Origin: an uncultured Bacteroidales bacterium | GTDB taxonomy: Bacteria > Bacteroidota > Bacteroidia > Bacteroidales > Bacteroidaceae | Length of the DNA: 33,746 nt | Assembly (NCBI GenBank): GCA_902791675.1 | Contig: CADAWW010000041.1 | Coordinates: 1 to 33,746, forward strand | Direction of reading: 5' to 3' | Part shown: one piece after another, positions 1 through 7,277 of the stretch | How the letters are laid out: each line of letters starts with the position of its first letter | Numbering within the stretch: the first letter of the stretch is position 1 | The notes under the pieces: generated by a model | The model's input: only the letters and a program-made list of their open reading frames with translations | The model's database searches: none | What the model was told of the DNA's origin: nothing | Made by a program: the position numbers and the translations under genes

Positions 1-956
1 AAACAGGAGAACGCATAAAATCCGACACGCAGAACCTTCCCCCAAGATATCAGGATGTCTTTGGACATACACTCCTGGAACTGGCAAAGGAAAACAAAAG
101 AATTGTCGGTGTTACTCCCGCTATGGCAACGGGATGCAGCATGACCATCATGATGGATGAGATGCCTGACCGCACCTTTGACGTTGGCATTGCCGAAGGA
201 CACGCCGTAACCTTCTCTGGCGGCTTGGCAAAGGAAGGAATGCTTCCGTTCTGTAACATCTACTCCAGTTTTTCACAGCGTGCTTTTGATAATATCATTC
301 ATGATGTGGCGCTTAACAGGCAGAATGTCGTTTTCTGTTTCGACCGTGCCGGATTGGTAGGACAAGACGGTCCAACACATCATGGAGCATTTGATCTGGC
401 TGCCCTGCGTCCTATTCCCAACATGACAATCTCGTCACCGATGAACGAACATGAGTTACGTCACCTCATGTACACAGCTCAACTGCCCGACAAGGGACCT
501 TTTGTCATTCGCTACCCACGTGGCAGAGGCGTCCTGGAAAATTGGAGATGTCCGATGCAGGAGATACCGGTAGGAAAAGGCAGATGCCTAAAGGAAGGAA
601 CAGATGTGGCAGTGCTGAGTCTGGGTCCCATCGGCAACAATGTAACGTTAGCTATCAAAGAACTGGCTTCACAGGACATCAGCATAGCACATTACGACAT
701 GAGGTTCCTCAAACCTATAGACGAGGACATCCTTTCCTATGTAGGAGCACATTTCAGTCGCATCATTACCATAGAGGACGGAGTGAAGAACGGAGGACTG
801 GGCTCCGCCGTTCTGGAATATATGGCAGACCATAATCTGCACCCTCACATCATTAGACTGGGACTCCCCGACCATTTCGTGGAACACGGAACACCCGAAG
901 AACTCTATCAGATAGTAGGATTAGATGTTGAATCAATAAAGAAGGCCATTTTATGA
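1..956 (+). CDS. dxs: 1-deoxy-D-xylulose-5-phosphate synthase, C-terminal part (partial)
   Basis: The reading frame is open from the first complete codon at position 3, so the gene starts before the window; an ATG at 123 is internal. DXS condenses pyruvate and glyceraldehyde-3-phosphate, using thiamine diphosphate, in the first step of the non-mevalonate isoprenoid pathway in the cytoplasm. What remains is the pyrimidine-binding transketolase domain and the C-terminal domain. Visible family motifs are [18 protein letters not shown], where the glutamate is the one that contacts the thiamine ring in this family, then [27 protein letters not shown] and the C-terminal [18 protein letters not shown]. 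The stop overlaps the trkA start as ATGA (953-956), so the two are probably translated together. Identity is confident; only the N-terminal half is missing because of the window edge. Confidence 0.97.
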   Translation, partial: TGERIKSDTQNLPPRYQDVFGHTLLELAKENKRIVGVTPAMATGCSMTIMMDEMPDRTFDVGIAEGHAVTFSGGLAKEGMLPFCNIYSSFSQRAFDNIIHDVALNRQNVVFCFDRAGLVGQDGPTHHGAFDLAALRPIPNMTISSPMNEHELRHLMYTAQLPDKGPFVIRYPRGRGVLENWRCPMQEIPVGKGRCLKEGTDVAVLSLGPIGNNVTLAIKELASQDISIAHYDMRFLKPIDEDILSYVGAHFSRIITIEDGVKNGGLGSAVLEYMADHNLHPHIIRLGLPDHFVEHGTPEELYQIVGLDVESIKKAIL

Positions 957-2347
957 AGATAGTAATATGCGGTGCAGGAGCCGTCGGAACGCATTTAGCT
1001 GAGTTACTCTCCCGTGAAGACCAAGACATCATACTCATCGACGAGAACCCGGAAAAGACCGCCCGCCTTACCCAGGCAGGCGAATATGATCTGATGACGC
1101 TGAACGTATCCCCCACCAGTATTAGCGGACTGAAGGAGGCTGGCGTACCCAAAGCCGACCTTGTTATCGCTGTCACACCCGAGGAAACTCGCAACATTAC
1201 ATGCTGCATGCTGGCTCATGCTTTAGGAGCCGCCAAGACTGTGGCACGCGTTGACAATGCAGAATATACACGTCCACATTACAAAGATCTTTTCCAGAAC
1301 ATGGGTATTGACTCCATCATCTACCCCGAAGCTCTTGCCGCAAAGGAAATTCTGGATGGTTTGAAACGTTCGTGGGTCAGACAGTATTGGGAAGTGCATG
1401 AAGGTGCACTGGTTATGTTGGGGATTAAGCTCCGCGAAACCGCCCATGTTATCAACATTAAACTCAGGGATCTTTGTAATCACGACACGCCCTATCATGT
1501 GGTTGCCATCAAACGCGGTGACGATACCATTATCCCAGGCGGTAATGATATGCTGCAAGTTGGTGATATCGCCTATTTCATGACCACAAAAAAACATATC
1601 CAGTACATCCGCGAGATTGTGGGCAAAGAAGATTATGCAGACGTAAAAGACGTGATGATAATGGGAGGCGGAAGAACCACCGTGCACGTAGCAGAAGGAA
1701 TGCCCGATTTTTACTCGCTGAAAATCATTGAGCAGAACGAGGAACGTTGCATGCAGCTGAACGAGATACTCGACGATAGCGACATACGTATCATACAAGG
1801 AGACGGACGCGACACCGGCCTTCTGCTGGAAGAGGGACTGAAAGAGGTACAAGCTTTTGCCGCACTTACGCCGGAAACAGAAACCAATATATTGGCTTGC
1901 CTGGCAGCAAAACGTATGGGTGTTCGGAAAACCGTTGCACTGGTAGAAAACATGGACTATGTTTCCATGGCTGAAAAATTGGACATCGGTACTATTATCA
2001 ACAAAAAGATGATAGCTGCCAGTCACATCTATCAGATGATGTTGGATACCGATGTGGCTAACGTGAAATGCCTTACCATTGCCAATGCGGATGTTGCAGA
2101 GTTCCATGCCAACGAAGAGAGCCTTATAACAAAAACGGAAGTCAAGGATTTACGTCTACCTGCCGGTGTCACGTTAGGAGGACTGGTTCGTGACGGCATA
2201 GGCAGACCTATCTATGGAAACACACAGATTATGCCAGGTGATACCGTTGTGCTTTTCTGTAAAAGTGGTTTAATAAAGAAGATCGACCGCTACTTCTCTA
2301 AGCCGACCTCAGCCATCAGTCGCATCAAATCTTCCTTCAGCAACTGA
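953..2347 (+). CDS. trkA: Trk system potassium uptake regulatory protein TrkA
   Basis: A 464-residue cytosolic regulator of the TrkH potassium channel that binds NAD(H)/ATP through two RCK units. The first Rossmann motif is [17 protein letters not shown] near residues 5-21 with acidic IDENPEK ending the second strand. A second nucleotide-binding stretch, [16 protein letters not shown], lies near residue 235, and each half is followed by a RCK_C domain ([35 protein letters not shown]). It is coupled to dxs by a 4-bp overlap. In many Bacteroidales trkA is followed by trkH; here the next gene is a convergent defence-like operon. The last 58 nt overlap the 3' end of the DUF4435 gene on the other strand, and the tail after IDRYF (about 16 residues, Ser/Lys rich) is longer than I expect, as if trkA now reads into the neighbouring DNA. 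Confidence 0.95.
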   Translation: MKIVICGAGAVGTHLAELLSREDQDIILIDENPEKTARLTQAGEYDLMTLNVSPTSISGLKEAGVPKADLVIAVTPEETRNITCCMLAHALGAAKTVARVDNAEYTRPHYKDLFQNMGIDSIIYPEALAAKEILDGLKRSWVRQYWEVHEGALVMLGIKLRETAHVINIKLRDLCNHDTPYHVVAIKRGDDTIIPGGNDMLQVGDIAYFMTTKKHIQYIREIVGKEDYADVKDVMIMGGGRTTVHVAEGMPDFYSLKIIEQNEERCMQLNEILDDSDIRIIQGDGRDTGLLLEEGLKEVQAFAALTPETETNILACLAAKRMGVRKTVALVENMDYVSMAEKLDIGTIINKKMIAASHIYQMMLDTDVANVKCLTIANADVAEFHANEESLITKTEVKDLRLPAGVTLGGLVRDGIGRPIYGNTQIMPGDTVVLFCKSGLIKKIDRYFSKPTSAISRIKSSFSN

Positions 2348-3297
2348 TACTGAGGACTGTTTTTAAACCCGATAGATTTTTTCAACATGACATCTACGGG
2401 CATTTGACTATGCCTGTAACTTGACAGTTCGTTCTGTTTTTGCGTTTCGTGTATAGCCAGTTCGTTAATCTCCCTTTCCCGTTCCCTGCGTAAGATATTA
2501 CAAACGGGTGTCAGCAATGTCATCACCACATTCTCGAAAAGCGTGTGCCCATGCATATATAAATAGGTATTCTCCGGATTGATGCCCAAACGCTCTAATG
2601 CGACTTTTACCTCAGGATAGGTCTTGTGCCCCTCGGGGAAAGTACGCTGTAGCCAGCCTATACACTTATTGACCCGCCGACGGACCTTATCCAGCGTAGG
2701 CTCCACATTGCGGGGATTGATATCGTGGAACGAAACGATATCGCAGAAATTGCTCATAGAAAACTCCTTGTGATGGCCGAACCGGTATGCCCAGATATTC
2801 CATACAAAGAGAGGCCATACAATAAGGCTATAGTCTGCAAAGAACTGTTCGAAATCAATCAGGGGGCGGTCGTTCAGCGTGCTCATCACACATGTCGAAT
2901 GAAGGCTGGGCGCATAGCATTGGTAATTCTCTATGGCATAGACATAGGTGTGCATGACATAAGGATTCTCGCAGATGTATTTGCTGACTTCTGTATTGCC
3001 TTGCAACAACCAGTCATAGTCGGCATCAACGCAAGCAATCATGTACTGCCCCAGTCCTTTCCCCAATTGGTTCATCAAGACGGTTCTCTTGCCCTTCCCT
3101 AAGGTTGTCCTGCTGGGAAGCATCACTTCAAAGTAAAATTTATCCGTCTCAAAATCCTGCAAGACAGAACGCCAGAAGAAAATATCGTCATAGCTCTCCA
3201 CGTATGCGACAATTCTCTGGCGGGCATTCTTACCTCTCAGTTTATTAGCAGATGCTATATACTGTGAGGTAAGATTCTCTTGCAAGCGTTTTCCCAT
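2290..3297 (-). CDS. DUF4435 domain protein, TOPRIM-like, probable effector of a PARIS-like defence operon
   Basis: I chose the ATG at 3297 (335 aa), 11 nt after the ATPase stop; an upstream ATG at 3351 would overlap the ATPase by 43 nt. The N-terminal half has a TOPRIM-like layout: a glutamate in AYVESYDDIFFWR (about residue 34), a DxD in IACVDADYDWLL (about residues 91-93), then YVYAIENYQC, typical of DUF4435. In PARIS, AriB is a DUF4435 TOPRIM nuclease held by the AriA ATPase and released upon phage infection; TOPRIM acidic residues are the catalytic ones. The ATPase directly upstream fits that pairing. The C-terminal half (from about residue 215, KTYPEVKVALERLGINPENTYLYMHGHTLFE) is alpha-helical and unfamiliar. 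The last 18 codons and stop run antisense inside the trkA 3' end. Family call is confident; nuclease activity and defence role are inference. Confidence 0.85.
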   Translation of the reverse strand: MGKRLQENLTSQYIASANKLRGKNARQRIVAYVESYDDIFFWRSVLQDFETDKFYFEVMLPSRTTLGKGKRTVLMNQLGKGLGQYMIACVDADYDWLLQGNTEVSKYICENPYVMHTYVYAIENYQCYAPSLHSTCVMSTLNDRPLIDFEQFFADYSLIVWPLFVWNIWAYRFGHHKEFSMSNFCDIVSFHDINPRNVEPTLDKVRRRVNKCIGWLQRTFPEGHKTYPEVKVALERLGINPENTYLYMHGHTLFENVVMTLLTPVCNILRREREREINELAIHETQKQNELSSYRHSQMPVDVMLKKSIGFKNSPQYQLLKEDLMRLMAEVGLEK

Positions 3298-3308
3298 ATT
3301 CCTGTTCT

Positions 3309-4124
3309 CTAAGATACAATATCCTCGACATCCGTTACGCAGTCTGCCCATCCGTTCATGATAACGGCAGGACTATGCGTGGTAAGAATAACCTGAGTAT
3401 TGGGGTTCAAGTCGCGTATCAAAGATATTAACTGCTGCTGCCATTCTATATGCAGACTTATCTCAGGCTCATCCATAAACAAAGTATAATGACGTTTGTT
3501 CTGAACAAGTACAGAAAGCAGAATAATCAGCATCTGTTTCTCACCGCTCGAGAGTTTATAAGGCGAAATGGACTCACCGAAAGAGGTGAAGGACAACTCG
3601 TTTTTCTCTCGTTGAATGGTCTTGCCCGTATCACGGAAGAGATTGTCCACCAAATCCTGGAAATGCGTTTTCTGCTGTGCCAGTTCCTGCGCCTTCTCCT
3701 GTGCGTTGGGAGCTTGACTGGTAAAGAGCTCCACCATCTGATTGCTCAGGCTTACCTGAAAATCAAGATAGCGGCGTTGCAATACGTACAGATGGAAATC
3801 CAACTCCGTCTGCATTTGGGTGTCCGTAACCTTATTCAGAATCTCCCCACTCAATACAGGGCGGTCAAAAGAACGGATAACGTCGAAGTCCACACAATGT
3901 GCTCCTTCCGTATCGTAAGTAAGCTTAACACCGTCAGCTTGCCTGTCTAATTTGTCTATATTCAGCAAATGCATGATAACCTTGTTCAGTATGGTACTCT
4001 TGCCCACACCGTTTATACCGCTCAAAATATTCACGGCAGGACTCAGTTCCCACCTCACATGCTTCTTTCCGTTCCAGAGCGATTCTATCTCAATGCTCTT
4101 GATATAATTAGCAACCTGTCTCAT
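3309..4124 (-). CDS. ABC/SMC-type AAA ATPase of PARIS-like operon (AriA-like)
   Basis: A 271-residue cytosolic ATPase with the full ABC-type motif set: Walker A GINGVGKST at residues 36-44, signature LSSGEKQ at 191-197, Walker B YTLFMDEPE at 213-221 followed by a D-loop SLH, and a switch histidine in LTTHSP at 247-252. Between Walker A and signature is about 150 residues of mixed helix with a short Gln/Glu-rich coiled stretch (140-160), so there is no long Rad50-like coiled coil. The protein is compact compared with many AAA_15/OLD-type ATPases. It starts 3 nt after the TIR-like gene stop and ends 11 nt before the DUF4435 start, so all three are probably co-translated. Pairing with DUF4435 is the hallmark of PARIS, where the ATPase scaffold senses a phage product. 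Function here is inferred from motifs and context. Confidence 0.85.
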   Translation of the reverse strand: MRQVANYIKSIEIESLWNGKKHVRWELSPAVNILSGINGVGKSTILNKVIMHLLNIDKLDRQADGVKLTYDTEGAHCVDFDVIRSFDRPVLSGEILNKVTDTQMQTELDFHLYVLQRRYLDFQVSLSNQMVELFTSQAPNAQEKAQELAQQKTHFQDLVDNLFRDTGKTIQREKNELSFTSFGESISPYKLSSGEKQMLIILLSVLVQNKRHYTLFMDEPEISLHIEWQQQLISLIRDLNPNTQVILTTHSPAVIMNGWADCVTDVEDIVS

Positions 4125-4127
4125 ACG

Positions 4128-4655
4128 TCAGAAAATTGTGGTTGAATTCCATGAATACAGTTCTTTTCTTGCCGAGAAATACCCCAAGGCACGTTCCAGT
4201 TTATCTCTTGTCAAAGGAATATGAGCCATATTGGCGCTGTCACGGCCAATGTATTTCCTTATCTTGTTAGGAAGATGGTCCCATTCCTTCTTTATGGTAT
4301 TATCGTCCACTTTGTCCAGTCCCACATATGCCACTATCACAGGAAGCCGGAAACGGTTGACAGCACGACTGATCTGCCAGTTCAGCATCGGACTTTCCAC
4401 ATTCATCCTAGAACTGGAAAGAACCAACAAGTTGTCAGCAGATTCCATCAAATGAAGGAAACGGTTCTTCAATGTACTGTCCACCCAATCCTCATGTTCC
4501 GACAGGAACTCAATCTCCTCCATGTTAAGGAAATGAAATCTGTCAGGATTCTGCTTTTCCCATTCACGAATCTGACGGAAAAAGGAAAGATTACTGTTTA
4601 CGTGGTCAGCTACCCCGACAGTGTCAAAAGCTACATACGTCTTATTACTATTCAT
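4128..4655 (-). CDS. TIR-like (MTH538/ThsB-type fold) protein, first gene of the defence-like operon
   Basis: A 175-residue cytosolic protein without signal peptide. The pattern fits TIR-like proteins of the DUF1863/ThsB type: an N-terminal strand (TYVAFDTVGVADHV), a second strand HFLNMEEIEFL, helix, strand ADNLLVLSSSRMNVESPMLNWQISRAV, then LPVIVAYVGL. The segment LSSSRMNVESPMLNWQIS (79-96) is the counterpart of the S-x-W-V-x-W-E-I loop of TIR domains, but the residue where the canonical catalytic Glu sits appears to be Gln94, with Glu87 nearby. TIR proteins in bacterial immunity make or degrade NAD-derived signals. Here the gene leads an operon with an ATPase and a DUF4435 protein and has its own Bacteroidetes-type promoter. 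The fold assignment is by pattern only and is less certain than the two downstream genes. Confidence 0.7.
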   Translation of the reverse strand: MNSNKTYVAFDTVGVADHVNSNLSFFRQIREWEKQNPDRFHFLNMEEIEFLSEHEDWVDSTLKNRFLHLMESADNLLVLSSSRMNVESPMLNWQISRAVNRFRLPVIVAYVGLDKVDDNTIKKEWDHLPNKIRKYIGRDSANMAHIPLTRDKLERALGYFSARKELYSWNSTTIF

Positions 4656-4684
4656 AAAACATGTAAATAATGCGTTTTCTATAG

Positions 4685-4716
4685 CAAAGATACGGATTCT
4701 GTTTCAAATATGCAAG
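4685..4716 (-). promoter_or_regulatory. Promoter of the TIR-like/ATPase/DUF4435 operon
   Basis: Read on the minus strand, TATCTTTG (4685-4692) matches the Bacteroidetes -7 box TAnnTTTG. A CTTG (4713-4716), 20 nt upstream, stands in for the -33 TTTG. Transcription would begin near 4678, leaving a short leader before the start codon at 4655. Confidence 0.6.
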
Positions 4717-4723
4717 GATATTT

Positions 4724-4754
4724 TTTCACATTCCAAAAATAAATGTTATTTTTG
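4724..4754 (+). promoter_or_regulatory. Promoter of the exported sugar isomerase-like gene
   Basis: TATTTTTG at 4747-4754 matches the -7 box TAnnTTTG, and TTTC at 4724-4727 lies 19 nt upstream in the -33 position. It diverges from the defence operon promoter. The leader of about 80 nt contains tandem repeats before the start codon at 4838. Confidence 0.6.
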
Positions 4755-4774
4755 TAGCCGAAGAGGGGCAGAAA

Positions 4775-4830
4775 ACGATAACGATAACGATAATTCATAT
4801 ATTAAAATCCGCTAACCGCTAACCGCTAAA
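4775..4830. repeat. Short tandem repeats in the leader of the 4838 gene
   Basis: Three copies of the hexamer ACGATA (4775-4792) are followed by nearly three copies of the heptamer GCTAACC (4811-4830), ending 7 nt before the start codon at 4838. The same heptamer recurs in inverse orientation at 7135-7148 and 18636-18651. Confidence 0.85.
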
Positions 4831-4837
4831 GAAACTC

Positions 4838-5701
4838 ATGAAAAGAAGATCATTTATCAGAACAGGATTAGCCAGTGCTGCTGCGATTGCATTATGGGGT
4901 ACTGGGACCAATGTCAAGGCAGCCGAAACTGTCAAGAAAAACTCCACCCTGAAAACACCTCATAGCCAAGAGCCTTTCCATTTGGGAATGGCAGGTTGGA
5001 CATTCCATAAATTCGACATCAAGAAAACCCTTGAAACCATGAAACAGCTGGATGTTCATTACCTCTGTATCAAGGATTTCCATCTCCCCCTCGACAGTAC
5101 TGACGAGCAGATTGCTGCTTTCCACCAGAAACTTGCCGAATACGGTGTTATAGGCTATGGCGTAGGACCGATCTACATGAAAAGCGAAGCAGAAGTCGAC
5201 CGTGCCTTTGCTTATGCCCAGCGCGTAGGAGTAAAAGTGCTTGTTGGCGTTCCTAATTATGAGCTTTTAGACTATGTAGAGCAAAAAGTCAAGCAGTACG
5301 ACATAAAGTTGGCCATTCATCTCCATGGTCCCGATATGCCCATGTATCCGAATGCCGAAGACATTTGGAACAACGTAAAGGACCGTGATGCCCGCATGGG
5401 AATGTGCCTGGATATCGGCCATAATCTTCGATACGGCAGCGATTCTCTTTCCGACCTCAAGGAATACTACACTCGCGTCTTCGACATCCACATGAAAGAT
5501 GTCACAGGCACCACCAAGGCAGACAAGAGTGTAGAAGTCGGTCGTGGCCGCATCGACTTCCCCCTGTTTGTGAAACTTCTTCGAAAATACAATTATACAG
5601 GCAGTGTCAGCCTCGAGTACGAGAAGGATATGAGCAACCCCTTTATGGGAATAGCCGAAAGCGTAGGTTACTTCCGCGGTGTCTGCTACGCCACAAAGTA
5701 G
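4838..5701 (+). CDS. Exported sugar phosphate isomerase/epimerase-like TIM-barrel protein
   Basis: A 287-residue protein of the xylose isomerase-like/AP endonuclease 2 TIM-barrel family. The N-terminus MKRRSFIRTGLASAAAIALW has a twin-arginine motif followed by a hydrophobic stretch, so Tat export of a folded, metal-bearing enzyme is likely. Probable metal ligands follow the family pattern: His161/His163 in AIHLHGPDM, Asp192 and His195 in CLDIGHNL, His218 in DIHMKD and Glu260 in SLEYEKD. Such exported members are common in Bacteroidetes, usually with unassigned sugar or polyol substrates; the substrate cannot be read here. The gene stands alone, 182 nt from the divergent defence operon and converging on cysQ with a 5-nt gap. 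Start is fixed by the leader peptide. Family is confident, reaction unknown. Confidence 0.85.
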   Translation: MKRRSFIRTGLASAAAIALWGTGTNVKAAETVKKNSTLKTPHSQEPFHLGMAGWTFHKFDIKKTLETMKQLDVHYLCIKDFHLPLDSTDEQIAAFHQKLAEYGVIGYGVGPIYMKSEAEVDRAFAYAQRVGVKVLVGVPNYELLDYVEQKVKQYDIKLAIHLHGPDMPMYPNAEDIWNNVKDRDARMGMCLDIGHNLRYGSDSLSDLKEYYTRVFDIHMKDVTGTTKADKSVEVGRGRIDFPLFVKLLRKYNYTGSVSLEYEKDMSNPFMGIAESVGYFRGVCYATK

Positions 5702-5706
5702 GAAAC

Positions 5707-6495
5707 CTACTCTACCAGGAACCAGGGATTGTGAAGGTCTTCCTTGTTATAAACAAGGGGAAGCCCCGTCTGTACATTCACAACATGCTTGCCTGCAGCA
5801 CGGGCTATTGCATCGCCGGCTGCTGTATCCCACTCCATGGTGGGGGCAAAACGGGGATAGGCGTCGGCAACACCCTCGGCCACCAGACAGATCTTGATGC
5901 TGCTACCGCTGCTGACAAGCTGAATGTTTTCGTGATTTTTCCGTAGCTGGTTGATATATTCTTCAGTCTCTGGCGACATGTGGCTACGACTGACTACGAC
6001 AACAAAAGACCCTCTCCCGACCTTCCCGTCTATGGGGAGGTTTTCTTTTGTTCTCCCCATAGAGGGGGAGTTAGAGGGGGTCTCCTTCCAGGCTCCTACG
6101 CCCGATATTCCATAATACAATATACCGGTTACAGGGATATAGATAACGCCCATGACCGGAGCGCCATCCTCCACAAGGGCTATATTGACGGTAAACTCTC
6201 CGTTCTTCTTGATGAACTCCTTGGTGCCGTCCAGCGGGTCTACCACCCACAGACGATGCCAGTTGCGACGTTCACAGAAAGGCAGATGCTGCCCTTCCTC
6301 GCTCAGGACGGGAATACCTGTTTCCCCGAGGTATCGCATAATACAGAGGTGGGCGTTCTTATCTGCTAAAGTAAGGGGACTGTTGTCTGATTTTTTCTCT
6401 ATACCGAAATCCTGACTGGGGTCGGTATAGATCTTCATGATTACGGCTCCTGCTTCCAAGGCTGCTTGTCTGGCTATCTCCAGAAGTTCATTCAT
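5707..6495 (-). CDS. cysQ: 3'(2'),5'-bisphosphate nucleotidase CysQ
   Basis: A 262-residue magnesium-dependent phosphatase of the inositol monophosphatase superfamily, which hydrolyses 3'-phosphoadenosine 5'-phosphate to AMP and so clears a by-product of sulfate assimilation. The metal site is complete: LSEEGQ (Glu66, Glu67), VVDPLDGTKEF (Asp86, Asp89, Gly90, Thr91) and MEWDTAAGDAI (Asp223). It starts 2 nt after the ruvA stop, so the two form an operon. Residues about 138-161, between strand GILYYGISGVGAW and GSFVVVVSRSH, are a Pro/Asn/Lys-rich insertion encoded by a palindromic repeat (see the repeat entry). This insertion lies in a surface loop of the fold and keeps the frame, so the enzyme is probably active. 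Confidence 0.95.
   Translation of the reverse strand: MNELLEIARQAALEAGAVIMKIYTDPSQDFGIEKKSDNSPLTLADKNAHLCIMRYLGETGIPVLSEEGQHLPFCERRNWHRLWVVDPLDGTKEFIKKNGEFTVNIALVEDGAPVMGVIYIPVTGILYYGISGVGAWKETPSNSPSMGRTKENLPIDGKVGRGSFVVVVSRSHMSPETEEYINQLRKNHENIQLVSSGSSIKICLVAEGVADAYPRFAPTMEWDTAAGDAIARAAGKHVVNVQTGLPLVYNKEDLHNPWFLVE
6009..6083. repeat. Palindromic REP-like element inserted in frame within cysQ
   Basis: About 75 bp of imperfect palindrome. The inner arms TCTATGGGGA (6029-6038) and TCCCCATAGA (6054-6063) are a perfect 10-bp inverted repeat around a T-rich 15-nt loop. The outer arms are pyrimidine-rich CCCTCTCCCGACC and purine-rich GGGGGAGTTAGAGGGGG. Composition differs sharply from the surrounding gene, and it encodes a low-complexity loop of cysQ. 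It resembles the GGGGGAGTTAGAGGGG-type repeats I recall from Bacteroidetes genomes; only one copy lies in this window. Confidence 0.75.
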
Positions 6496-6497
6496 GG

Positions 6498-7106
6498 CTA
6501 CAGCATCTTTAGTGCCAGTTTGATAACCTTCTCGACTGGAGCATCAGGTTCGTCCTTAAGGATTTGCTGGACAACTTTGTGGGTAGGAGCAGGGCTGAAG
6601 CCTAACATGGTAAGGGCGGATACTGCCTCGTCCTGCACCTCCTTATTGACCACAGAAGACTGGGCATAGAGCATAGAGCCACCACCGGCGGCTGCATCTA
6701 CACCCAAGGCGCCTATCTTATCCTTCAGGTCGACAATGATACGCTGGGCTGCCTTAGGTCCGATACCCTTTACCTGCTTCAGCATCTTGTCGTTGCCCTC
6801 GCTGATAATGTTACAGAGTTCGGCTGGAGTCATAGCAGAGAGTATCATGCGGGCCATAGCGGCACCGATGCCGCTGACGCTAGTCAGGAGCAGGAACAAT
6901 TCACGCTCTACCCGTGTAGAGAAGCCCCACAGCTGGTAGGCATCCTCCCTGATAGACTCTGTTATCCACAACTTTATACTTTCCTTTCCCTGAATGCCGG
7001 AAAAGGTGTTCAGACTTATGTTCACGCCATACCCCACCCCGTTACAGTCGATAACAGCCAGAGCTGGAGTAAGGTCGGCAAGAGTTCCTTTTAGATATTC
7101 AATCAT
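6498..7106 (-). CDS. ruvA: Holliday junction branch migration protein RuvA
   Basis: A 202-residue DNA repair protein that binds Holliday junctions as a tetramer and loads the RuvB helicase. The N-terminal OB-fold begins [28 protein letters not shown]. Two helix-hairpin-helix motifs follow: [10 protein letters not shown] (about 76-85) and [13 protein letters not shown] (about 111-123). A flexible linker then leads to the RuvB-binding C-terminal domain ([20 protein letters not shown]...[12 protein letters not shown]). Length is normal. It heads an operon with cysQ and diverges from sprA. A -7-like box lies 85 nt upstream of the start. Confidence 0.97.
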   Translation of the reverse strand: MIEYLKGTLADLTPALAVIDCNGVGYGVNISLNTFSGIQGKESIKLWITESIREDAYQLWGFSTRVERELFLLLTSVSGIGAAMARMILSAMTPAELCNIISEGNDKMLKQVKGIGPKAAQRIIVDLKDKIGALGVDAAAGGGSMLYAQSSVVNKEVQDEAVSALTMLGFSPAPTHKVVQQILKDEPDAPVEKVIKLALKML

Positions 7107-7134
7107 TTTGTTTACTTCTTAATTGTATTTTAAA

Positions 7135-7168
7135 GGTTAGCGGTTAGCAAACATCTTACTTCTTACAT
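7135..7168. repeat. Heptamer repeats upstream of ruvA
   Basis: GGTTAGC occurs twice in tandem at 7135-7148 (the inverse of the GCTAACC repeat at 4811). It is followed by degenerate CTTACTT/CTTACAT heptamers to 7168. They lie in the untranslated leader of ruvA-cysQ if the promoter at 7191 is used. Confidence 0.7.
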
Positions 7169-7190
7169 ATAACTTCTTGTTCAATTGGCG

Positions 7191-7198
7191 CAAAGTTA
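7191..7198 (-). promoter_or_regulatory. Probable -7 box for ruvA-cysQ
   Basis: On the minus strand TAACTTTG matches TAnnTTTG exactly. The -33 position is occupied by an A/G-rich run on the plus strand (TTTTTC-like on the minus strand) rather than a clean TTTG, so only the -7 element is well supported. No comparable box was found for sprA, which starts at 7278. Confidence 0.45.
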
Positions 7199-7277
7199 GG
7201 TGTTTTTTCTGAAAAAAAGAGAAAAAGGGAAAGAAAAACCTTCCCCGGAATAATAAATCGATGCAGCTATACGTTAT

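Noticed and set aside
1223..2107. 294-codon frame on the minus strand inside trkA
   Set aside because: Phe/His/Cys-rich shadow of TrkA with no motif.
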